Part shown: positions 11,771 through 20,989 of the stretch, piece by piece
Position numbering within the stretch: the stretch's first letter is position 1
Layout: the number at the start of each line of letters is the position of its first letter
NCBI GenBank assembly: GCA_021234155.1
Contig: JAJEKV010000057.1
Location: forward strand, 1,354,300-1,418,299
Source of the DNA: Isoetes taiwanensis
Lineage: Eukaryota; Streptophyta; Lycopodiopsida; Isoetales; Isoetaceae
Direction of reading: 5' to 3'
Length of the DNA stretch: 64,000 nt
Made by a program: the position numbers and the translations under genes
Notes under the pieces: model-generated
Told to the model about the DNA's origin: nothing
The model's database searches: none
Seen by the model: the letters and a program-made list of their open reading frames with translations, nothing else

Positions 11771-13434
11771 TGTGACGCTCCCTGAATATATGCGACCCTC
11801 GGCCGTATACATACGGGGACTTTCCCCTCCCATGGCGATCATCTCACCATGGGCAGGGCCCTCCGTCTATTCCGGTCACCCATACCGTGGTGGCCGGAAG
11901 AAGGACACGAAGGGGTCATTCGGCCCACGCCTTCAATGGGACTCCTACGTCGTGGAAGCATGAATACAAGGTTAGCACACAACATAAATCATATAATATC
12001 AACCACCACGAAGGGTGGCTCATCCATCCCAATACCAACGGCAAAGAACATGCATCTAACACTAAGTAAGCACCCGAACCCCGGGTTCTACCCCGGCTCA
12101 GACTCTAATGAGGATCGACTGACGGCTGGGCCTCAAGAGATCAGCAGACCGAGTCTTGGCGTGGCGTTGGCTGGCATAGAACATTGGCTAGGGTTGTCCA
12201 CTCCATCCGCCCCTCCTGTGCACACTTTGCAGATGGGTCAATTCACGCTATGGCTTCGCTATAGCCTTCCGGAGACGCAGGTTCAAGGTATCACCCTTTG
12301 AGCCTACTCCAGGTTCATGACTCCTGGTCCGATGAGGCAGGTCGGGGAAGCGTTCCCTTCCAGAATCACAGTGGTTCCATGGGTGAGCTAGAGAATACGT
12401 GCGCTCCGGCGACCCCCGTGATCCGCACCGACTTACTCACCCTAAATCTACTCAAAGTACGGGGATGCCCCATGCGGGTCACACCTCTGCACCTGTGGGA
12501 GTGTCGGACCCATACCGGCCGGCTCGCGCCAGCTTCGGGCCTGGCCGGCTATTAGGCCTAGCCCACTGTAGGAGTCTCAGGAGCCTTTTATGTTCGTGCA
12601 AGACCCCACCCCCACTTCACCACTGTGTTCCTTGTCTGGTGCTAAGCCAGTCCATAGCATCTAGGACCCGGTGGGCTCTTGTGCACAGGCCGCAATTAAT
12701 GGGACTTTACAGGGCGCTATCTAGGAGCATACTACAATACATGGCTCAGAGGTCTCTACCCTCCGTAATCCCCCCATTTCAGAGTAAGACTAGACAAAGA
12801 ACTAACAATCCATCCTTTCAGAGCAAGAACCAGAATCGAATATAAAGAGAACTTACTTTTACAACCAAGGGTTAGTTCCTATGATTGAAACACAAAGAGA
12901 ACAGAGAAACGAACACAACAAGGCCCAATAGGGGCGTTATCTAGAATTCACGGCTATCCTAGCCACCCACCTGAGTTCTGGCTGGACTCGTTACCATGGG
13001 GTGCTTCCATCTCTTGGGAGTTGAGGGTTCAGCTTTTGCTTCACAGGTTCGACTTGGTATGGTGGCGCCCGATAGGTATGATGGGCCGGCCCTGCTCCTT
13101 CTTTGGCCGAATTGAGGGAGTCAACACAGGGATAGGGATCAGGTTGACAGCCTAATTTGGAAATCCCCATGCTCCCCAATCGATTGGGGCAGGTGGCGCC
13201 TTCCCAAAACAGTAATTAGTCTAATTAATCCTATTTAGTCCTTAATTTCCTAAGTTATAGGTTATTATCTTTAATGTGTTAAATTAGCGTAGCTAATTTA
13301 ATCCCTTTTAGAGTAACCCCCTTAGGTTATAGGACCCCCTAGTGGCGTACCTTTAATGGGTGACGTGTCGGTGTATTTGTACGTGTCCCGTATAAATACG
13401 TGACGTAGACCATAGAAATACGGGGAACGTCACA
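11771..13434 (-). repeat. LTR A: 3' LTR of gypsy M (1,664 bp)
   Basis: On the minus strand it begins TGTGACGTTCCCCGTATTTC and ends GGGAGCGTCACA. The polypurine tract AAGGAGGGGAGAA lies just upstream (13435 onward), which fixes the orientation. It is nearly identical to LTR C (37805-39470) and LTR B (26263-27937). ACGTCAC/GTGACGT motifs recur near the U3 start and resemble bZIP-type sites. Open frames of about 150 codons inside are repeated in every LTR copy and are not taken as genes. Confidence 0.9.
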
Positions 13435-13463
13435 TTCTCCCCTCCTTAAAAATAATGCTGTCC
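13435..13463 (-). other. Polypurine tract of M abutting a deletion junction
   Basis: The minus strand reads GGACAGCATTATTTTTAAGG followed by AGGGGAGAA directly before LTR A. The same stretch precedes LTR B at 26234-26262. On its other side the sequence switches abruptly to plus-strand integrase of P, with a short TGTC shared by both parents near the junction. Confidence 0.75.
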
Positions 13464-14252
13464 TAACCACGGACACCGCCTTCGACACCGCCTTGCTATT
13501 TGCAAAAGAAATTTTCAGGTTGCACGGGATGCCAAGAGTAATTGTATCAGACAGGGATCCTAAGTTTGTAAGTGCGTTCTGGAAAGACTTCTTCGCCACC
13601 ATCCAGACCAAGCTTGCTATGAGTACATCGAAGATATGCTACGAAGCTATGTATGGAGTAAACAGTCACAATGGGCGGATTATATTTATTTGGTAGAGTT
13701 CGCCTATAACAGTACGAAGCAGGAGTCTTCCAGGATGTCTCCCTTCATGATAAATTATGGCTATCAATGTCTTACTCCAGACACATGGCATAACCCTGTT
13801 TCTAAAGTGGAGGTCTCTCAACAATTCCTTTTAGAAATGCAGGCCTTAGTTGAAGAAGTTCGTGGTTACTTACTGGCGGCGCGCAGTCGTCAGAAAAGTA
13901 TAGCGGATAAACACCGAACTCCACGAGTCTTCCAGGTGGGCGAATCAGTTTGGCTTAAGATCAAAGTAAAACAAGCCAAGCTTAAAATTGGCAACTGCAA
14001 GAAGTTGGCACCCAGATGGGCTGGGCCGTTCAAGATTACTGAACGTGTTGGTGAACAGGCATATCGCTTAGACTTGCCGCCCCGCTTGAAGATCCACAAG
14101 GTCTTCCACGTGAGTCTTCTGAAGCAACACACCCCTGATCCAGAGGAGGTTTTGGATACTCCAACCCTCCTAGAAATGACTGAAGAGCAGCTGGAGATAG
14201 TGCCTGAAGCTCTTCTTGATCGAGCTTACAAACAGACCAGAAGGACTCAAAT
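13464..14252 (+). pseudogene. Integrase of gypsy relative P, 5'-deleted, split by DNA transposon
   Basis: Begins mid-integrase (TTDTAFDTALLFAKEIF) and contains the second acidic residue (SDRDPKFVSAFW). About 50 bp are lost after AMST compared with M, removing the region of the third catalytic acid and shifting frame. It resumes SYVWSKQSQWADYIY and continues through the C-terminal domain (WAGPFKITERVGEQAYRLDL, KIHKVFHVSLLK). The frame breaks off at 14252 and resumes at 25447. No protease, RT or gag of P is left. Confidence 0.85.
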
Positions 14253-14277
14253 AAGCAGAGTTTCATTAAAGTTGGAA
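14253..14277 (+). repeat. Left terminal inverted repeat (25 bp)
   Basis: Starts AAGCAGAGTTTCATTAAAGT and is identical over 25 bp to the inverse complement of 25418-25442. It lies immediately after the AAAT at 14249-14252. Confidence 0.9.
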
Positions 14278-14573
14278 ATTTCGTGATTCCAATTTCTCGT
14301 GAAATCAGTTTCTTACCTGTTTTATCACACATTTATGGCTAGATATGGCACTATTTACTTAAAAAGAAACCAGTTATCATGCAAAAACCGCTACATTTAA
14401 TATAAAACAGCGCGGTTTTAGTTGTCAGGAAGAGAAGTATGGCGCCATTTACTTGGAAAGTATGAGGAAAAGCGGCCCGAGAACCACAAAAGCAGATATT
14501 AAATTGCCAAAAAGCGCCCAGCAAGCAAACAAAATGGCGCGGCCGCTCCTTTAGCTTAGAAATAACCACAAAG

Positions 14574-14770
14574 CAAATAGCGCAAACGCGCTATTTGCTA
14601 TAACGTGAAAGGAAACAAATGGTGCAGGCGCGCTATTTGCTTGAACGTGAAAGCAAGCAAATAGTGCAGACGCGCTATTTACTTCAAGGTGTAGAGCGAG
14701 CAAATAGTGCAGGCGCGCTATTTGCATGAACGTGAAGACCAAGCAAATAGTGCTCTCGCGCCATTTTGCT
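14574..14770. repeat. Subterminal array of five imperfect palindromes
   Basis: About five units of the form GCAAATAG-GC..GC-GCTATTTGC follow one another every 40-50 bp. The best is GCAAATAGCGCAAACGCGCT followed by ATTTGC. Spacers share AACGTGAA. The palindromes resemble those in the introns of the same transposon (AAATGGCGC..GCGCCATTT). Regular subterminal sites of this kind are often transposase-binding sites in other elements; that role is inferred here. Confidence 0.8.
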
Positions 14771-16442
14771 ATAGATAACACATTTTCAGAAGGCCATGTA
14801 GATATATATTAATAGAAATATTATGTAAGATACAATTTTTCAAAACAGAGAATTTTTTTAATAGTCTTTGTCGAAGTGTTCATCATCGACTTGCTCATAG
14901 TCAGCAGGGTTAATTTTACTGCGGTCAATTTGGTCCTGCTCTGCTCCACCTTGGCCCGACGTCTCACCTTTCTCTGTATGAGAAGCTTCTTCGTCTGCCC
15001 CTTTCTGAGATTGACCATCTTGCAAAGTCAAGACTTCCCGTTGGCGTTGGTCAATGGCCTTTGGGTCAAGCCAGGGGTACATGACGTTCTCGACCCTACC
15101 CAGAATGCCCGCTACGCATTTCAACTTTCCTAAGTCATGCTCGTATGACACACTGATTCTTCCTACATGAAGGGATGCCCTAGAGAAGGCTCCACCAGAG
15201 AAAAAATCTAGTACGATGTTACCTTGAGGGCAGAGCTTATCAACAAGATAGAACCTTATTCTTGAGGACCAATCTGTTTATGCACCAGATATTCTCCCTC
15301 CATACCCTGCCAACTCCACTTAAACCTGTCTTGCATGAGTTTTTTAGCCATAACATCGCCCTCACTTCCGACTGCTTCCTTAGGAATAGGAGGAATTTGC
15401 GGGAGCTTTCTAGGATGGTCGCCATATAGCCTGAGGTCCAGGTCTTCGTCAGGCTCTCCCGTCTGTGCCGAAATCCTCGTAGCAAATACGAGAGCTTGTG
15501 GCTCTTTGATTCCTGAACCACCTGTAGCTCCAGTCTCCTCTTCATAGATTCCTACAAACACTCTTGACCTGGATTCTAGTCTTTCAAGCGCACTGGCAAA
15601 TAGTAAGTTATGCTCCGGCCTGACGAAACATAGAATCCAGTATGTCTCTACATCTGTCATCTGTGAGACGTAATTGAAGAACGCGCTTACAGTCTCACTA
15701 TTCCAAACTGGAGTAAGCTGCCTTGCATCTAAACATATCATGCTGGCAGGTATAACTGCATGTTCTTGCGGAATCCCCCCGGCAGTGACATGCTCCACAA
15801 GCCATCTTGGCAGGTCCTTCTCTGTTTCAGGCTGAAGGATTTTTCGAATGGATCTGGCCAAGGAGAATGGCATGTTACCATGAACCCCCTCTTTGAGTAT
15901 TCCTTCCTGTACCCACTTATGGTGGCATACTCCCCAAGCCAGAAGTGTATTATCTGAGAAGTGGTCTGTGGCCTTCCGTAGGTCCTCGAATTTCTTGTAC
16001 TTAGTGCCAATTTGATCTGCAATGAAGTGCAGTATCTCCTTCTTCAAGTAAGCAAGTATTCTTAAGTTCTGCGCCCTCGTCTTGAAGAAATTCTCGCCTT
16101 TGTAATCTGAGGTGACTTTGACGTATATATCCCCGCTTAAAGCTTCTTCGAAGACCTTTCTACAATCATCATAGTCCAAGCCCCTCATGCATCTAAGGTA
16201 GTTGTCACTGAAGTAATCTTTGTCTTTAGCAAAATTGATTACTATAGCTTGACCCCTATTGTCCTTAAGTTCTCCCTTCCTCCATTTGTTCCACATCTGG
16301 CGGAAGAGTGCATATATATCATCTGGCATGAAGACAAACCGATTGACATCCTTCGGGTGTTTGCCCCTCAGAATCTTGTCTGCCATTTCAAGGTAGTGCT
16401 GCAAGAGAACTGGCGATGTTAGAATTTCAAATGTTTCAACTC

Positions 16443-16573
16443 AAATGGCGCAGCTGCGCTATTTCCCTCAAATGGCGCAGCTGCGCTATTTCAACTCAAA
16501 TGGCGCAGCTGCGCCATTTGAGGGAAATAGCGCAGCTGCGCCATTTGAGGGAAATAGCGCAGCTGCGCCATTT
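16443..16573. repeat. Five 22-bp palindromes inside intron 2
   Basis: AAATGGCGCAGCTGCGCYATTT and AAATAGCGCAGCTGCGCCATTT-type units start at 16443, 16470, 16498, 16525 and 16552, a spacing of 27-28 bp. The left two and right two also pair with each other, so the block is one large hairpin of about 130 bp centred on the third unit. It lies wholly within intron 16607-16399. Confidence 0.9.
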
Positions 16574-18231
16574 CGATAAATGTATGGCTAAGGAGATGTA
16601 AGCGTACCTTGTACTCGTCACTTCTTGACTGTCCTTTACCAGCAGGTGCTGGTCTTCCGCATTCCTGGTACTGCTTGCGAAGATGGTGGATCTGATCCAC
16701 ATATGGTTCCTTGAAGACAGTCTTTGCTACTATATCATTCACATCCACACTGAGCTGAAGAAGGTCCAGGTCACTGATCTCTCCAGAAAGAACTCTGCAT
16801 ATTCTATTGGCATAGATCTTGGCCGAAGCTCGACTCTAGCATCCTCGTCCCCAACTTATCGCGACACGAGCCGGCGGCGGCAAATTTAGAATGATTACCA
16901 TTGATAATATAAAATCTTCTCCGAATTAGATCAGATTCCTGTGACCAGCTCAGCAACTCCTTTGTATCCGGATCGAAGGGCACCACATCTGCTGGAGTGA
17001 ATACCGGGTGTGGATCCTCAGCGAATGATTTGCAGAGCCTCCTAACATCTTTCGGGGTTGATAACCCCGGCGGTCATATTAGGTGGGGCCTCTTCTAGAT
17101 CCCGGATAGATATTCTTTCGGTGTATGTGACTCAAGGGGAACATGTGGCCGTGCTTTTGTATTTTCTGTAGTGTTTCCTCTGCCATTTCTTCTTCGGCGT
17201 CACGGTCCATCTTTAGTTCCTCGGGGACTTCAAGATCTGCAATCTTTTGTAATTTCCTGGCCCTTACCTGTGCTTTGGTTTCTCGCTTTCTCTTTGGTGG
17301 AGTGCTATCTGCTGTGGATGCTACATTTCTTATGTGCTTTGTAGCCTCCTTATTGTCACTAATAGTGCGGTCACTATCAGCAGGCTTCTCATCAGCAGGC
17401 TTCTCAGTGGACTTCATGGGAGAATCATGTTTGTGAGCATCGGCCTCATCCCTCTTCTCATCCTGATGATCATCAGCCTCATCTCTCCTTTCATCTTCTC
17501 GTCCTCCTTCTTGTTCTGTATCCCTTTGTAATTCATCACCTCCGACTGTTTTTGATACTTTGCAAACTCTGGTGGCTGGTTTACCTTTTCCACCTTTTCT
17601 TTGCATCTCTCCCTGCAGCCATCTGCTATCCATTATTGCTGGCATGTTGCCTGAGATCTTCGCTCTTACAATGTAGGACACGGAGTTTTTGGACATGTCC
17701 ATTGCCGCTCGCAGAATACCGAATCCTTTGAGGATCTCTATCGTGCCTTGGATGTCTGCTTGCTCTCTGGACTCATAAGATGGCAGCGGCCAACCTTTTT
17801 TCTTGGCCGGCAGCGCTTGGTCCTTTATGCTGGATTCCATCATTGCAGGCTCGTCCAATCCATGCAATAGAGATCAATGCTGCCAGTGACCGGATCCTCC
17901 ACTGTGCAACCAAGAAAGTCAAGTCTTCCTTGTTTCTTGGTTTCCCTCATGTTGACAATGATGCCCATCTGGGCCACGGCTGAGGCTCCTTCTTCACCTG
18001 TACCTGATTTGACAAGGAGGCGAAGTTCTCGCCTCTTGTCTCCCTTCGTTGGGTCTACGCCTTCAGTCAAGGGTATGGCTCTAACAATCTCCATACACCA
18101 AGACCTTCCAGTGAGGAGTATGGTCCTCGAAGTCACCACGTTCCATTTCTTCGGCGCACTAGCCGCTGCGAGGTAAGCATGGTGAGAGAAATGGCATGTG
18201 CTAGAAAGTTAAAACAGCGAACGGCATTTAG

Positions 18232-18540
18232 ACTAAATGGCGCACCTGCGCCATTTAGACTAAATGGCGCAGGTGTGCCATTTGCTCTACTATATAAAAG
18301 TTAAATGGCGCAGGTGCGCCATTTAGACTAAATGGCGCACCTGCGCCATTTAGTCTATTATGGATCCCTTCTAAAAGCAAATGGCGCAGATGCGCCATTT
18401 ACTCTTCTATGGGTCCGCTTCTACAAGAAAATTAAGACATTATGGAAATGGCGCACCTGCGCCATTTCATAAACTATAGGAGGAAAGGCTGCTACAAGCC
18501 CACCCTCTCCTAAGGAAATGGCGCGTCCGCGCCATTACAG
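18232..18540. repeat. Seven palindromes inside intron 1 of the ParB/methyltransferase-like gene
   Basis: Units built as AAATGGCGCACCTGCGCCAT or with CAGGTG, CAGATG or CGTCCG cores recur across the first intron (18589-18166). Adjacent units are in places joined by TTTAGACTAAAT. The arms are conserved while the central 4-6 bases vary. Confidence 0.85.
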
Positions 18541-18629
18541 TTACCTAAGACACTACAAATCGATAAGAATAGAAACAACAGATACTAACCTGAGCCTGGC
18601 TCCTGGATTTTGATCGAAGATTGCGCCAT

Positions 18630-19623
18630 TGTATAAACGTATAAAAGTACAGGACCGTATAAATCCTACTCCACTTTTTTTCCGCTCCCGGATCAACAGG
18701 CGCTAGAGAGAGAAAATGTTTGAATAGGAGAGAGAGTGTGCAAGGCGCTAGGCGCTAGGCGCAGGCGGAAGGCGGAAGGCGGAAGGCGGAAGAAAAGAAC
18801 AATGAAATTGAAAATAAAAATTGGACGGAAAGAAAAGAAAAGAAAAGAAAAGAAAAGAAAAGAAAAGAAAAGAAAAGTCGGGGGAAAGAAAAGAAAAGTC
18901 GGCGCCATTTTACCTGCCCGCCCGTCTCTTCAAATTTGCGCGCCCGTCCGTCTTTCGAAATTTTGAAAATTTTGAATTTTCCCGCCCGCCCGTCCGTCTC
19001 TCCAAATTTTAAAAAATTTGAATTTTCCCGCCCGTCCGTCTCTCCCGCCCGTTCCTCATTATAAATTTTTAGTTTGAGTCATTAGGTCCGCACGCCCTTG
19101 TCCCGCCCGCCTGCCCGCTCAAATTTGAAATTTGAATTTGCCCGCCCGTATTTTGAACTTTAAATTTGCCCGCCTGTCCACTTCATAATGGGCGCCTTTC
19201 GCTGTCTGCTGTCAGGAGGCAGACATGGTCATTAGAAGGCGCTATCGTCGACTCCGTATGTTGCGATTTTATGCACCTCGTCCTCGTTTCAATATTCGTA
19301 GGTATTTGCGCCTTAGATCTCTTGGTCGACAAAGCAGGGCGCTTCTCCGACGTCTATTCCGTCTTAGACGTTGGTTCAGTCGATAGCAGGAGTCGCCAGC
19401 TTGGCCGCTTGCCTTTCTTTTGCGCTCGGCTTCATTCTTCAGGCGCTTGGCTTCATTCTAGTGGCGCTCGTCTTCATTTTTCAGGCGCTTGTCCAGATTC
19501 TTCAGGCGCTTGTCCAGACTTGTCCAGATTATTCAGGCGCTTGTCCAGATTCTTCAGGCGCTTGTCCAGACTTGTCCAGATTATTCAGGCGCTTGTCCAA
19601 ATTCTTTAGGCGCATTCTCTGAT
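18630..19623. promoter_or_regulatory. Divergent intergenic region with microsatellites and minisatellite
   Basis: Separates the two start codons of the divergent gene pair. From left: (GGCGGAA)n at about 18764-18792, (AAAAG)n at 18829-18907, pyrimidine-rich CCCGCCCGTCCGTC repeats at 18915-19160, and a minisatellite of TTCAGGCGCTTGTCCAGA units at 19436-19617. It presumably carries both promoters, but no TATA box is assigned with confidence. Confidence 0.6.
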
Positions 19624-20961
19624 ATGCCAGATCCGGAATCGTCAATGACCTCCAGGTTAGAGGCTATTCAGTTCTAGTATGTTAAATGTTTTAATATGTT
19701 AAATGTAGGACGTAGGATGTTAAATGTTTTAATATGTTTAAGGGTAGATCTTCTCTATATTGTTCAGTTAGATTAAAGATGCCATTTACCTGTCAATGGG
19801 CCATTTTCGTTTAAATGGAGCAGCTGCGCCATTTTCCTTTAAATGGCGAAAAAATATAGCGGTGCTCCATTTAAAGGAAAAATGCAATTTGCTCCATTTA
19901 AACGAAAATGGCCCATTGACAGGTAAATGGCGCAGCTGCGCCATTTAAAGGTAAATGGCGCGACTGCGCCATTTCGTAAATGGAGCAGCTGCGCCATTTG
20001 TCTCATGACGTATAATTTCATTCACATTTTCACGCTATTTTTACTAAGTATATGTCATCGAGGGTTGCATGTCCTTAACAAGTACATATATATGTGTATT
20101 GATTCTTACAGGAAAAGGCCCCTGCGTAACCTTGTCGATGGGGATGTGGTAGTTGCCAGGGGACATGAATTGCATAGAGGCCATCTGCATGGCAGGAACA
20201 TTCCATGGTGCAATGTGGTCGTGGAGGTCACTGAAGCCATAGTGCCCACCCATGTGCTTCCCATTCCGTGTGAGGGAGCAGATAACATTGCTGAAGCCGT
20301 GGGGACATTTATCGAATGGCCTCGAAATCAAGTGAAATACTGTGAAGGAGCCCCAACTTACTCATCGGGAACGTCTGATACTGAAACCCCGAACTTGCCT
20401 AGTAGTCCCTTCACAACATCATCAGACTTAGTGTCGATGCTCAGCTCCTTCAAGCGAAGAAGGCCAGAGAATATGGTGAACCTTGTCAGTAATAATACTG
20501 TGGTTGGTAAGGGTGTCTGGGTGAATAGAACTTGCATCCATGGGAAGAATGTTGACGCACTCAACGTAGCAGTGCAAGTTACCGAGGCTGTGGTGCCTAG
20601 CCACATCCTTCCGATTCCATGTGATGGCGCTGACAACATTGAAGAGGCTGTGGGCACGTTTATCGAATGGCCTCGGCAGGATATAAGATATCATGCCATT
20701 GATTTAGCTACTCCATCACTGACCTCGAATGTAGAATCTGTAGAGGCAGTGTCAGATGCAGATGAAGAAATTGATCCTACAGTGGATCTAGGTACACGTT
20801 TTCCTCACAGGATAGCATCAGATGATGATGAACCACCACCTAGTTTCTCAAGAACTGATCTCTTGGATAAGCATTGCCACATTCTTCATGCATGTGACCG
20901 AAGTAAATATGCAGAGGCCATAATTGTCTTGATGATCCCCGGGATCTTTGTTGGACGATGA
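19624..20961 (+). CDS. Transposon protein with two tandem DUF8039-like domains
   Basis: Exon 1 (19624-19655) encodes MPDPESSMTSR and splices CAG|GTTAGA to 20112 in matching phase. Exon 2 encodes two related units of about 73 residues. The first (20122-20340) has NVVVEVTEAIVPTHVLPIPC and VGTFIEWPRNQVKY; the second (20476-20693) has NVAVQVTEAVVPSHILPIPC and VGTFIEWPRQDIRY. The V-H-V-LP-P...A-G-WP pattern matches the plant transposon-associated DUF8039 family as I recall it. A Ser/Asp-rich tail follows. The frame ends at 20961 but the sequence continues in other frames toward the transposase, so the two may be one broken gene. Function is unknown; DNA or partner binding is a guess. Confidence 0.65.
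19789..20005. repeat. Palindrome cluster with a long inverted repeat in intron 1 of the DUF8039 gene
   Basis: The intron (19656-20111) has a 35-bp perfect inverted repeat (19789-19823 with 19891-19925, containing CAATGGGCCATTTTCG), followed by AAATGGCGCAGCTGCGCCAT, AAATGGCGCGACTGCGCCAT and AAATGGAGCAGCTGCGCCAT units. It mirrors the position of the palindromes in intron 1 of the divergent gene. Confidence 0.85.
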
Positions 20962-20989
20962 ATTTTAGGAGACTCAAAGGTGGGGCTAC

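Larger units (their letters stand above)
14858..18629 (-). pseudogene. ParB-like / DNA-methyltransferase-like gene of the transposon
   Basis: Exon 1 (18629-18590) reads MAQSSIKIQEPGS and splices (CAG|GTTAGT) to 18165 in matching phase. The next exon runs to 16608 and carries an acidic/basic low-complexity middle and, near 17030-16860, a ParB/Srx-like signature FYIINGNHSKFAAA. Intron 16607-16399 joins in phase to the last exon (HYLEMADKILRGK...). After a frame change near 15260 this gives VLDFFSGGAFSRASL and VSYEHD, like motif I and the following acidic strand of DNA methyltransferases. No DPPY/NPPY motif is seen, so catalysis is doubtful. Frame shifts near 17860, 17080, 16840 and 15260 suggest decay or assembly error. 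ParB plus methylase pairs are known mainly from phage and mobile bacterial DNA. Confidence 0.55.

Noticed and set aside
11849-12301. 150-codon open frame inside LTR A (also in LTR C and inverted in LTR B)
   Set aside because: Non-coding LTR sequence; the frame is antisense to the element, changes between copies and has no recognisable motif.
14574-14770. CRISPR-like regular repeats
   Set aside because: Each unit is itself a palindrome with variable centre and unequal spacing, in plant nuclear DNA, with no cas genes.
16416-16748. Repetitive frames reading MAQLRHL or KWRSCAI repeats
   Set aside because: Produced by the GGCGC palindromes in an intron; not protein-coding.
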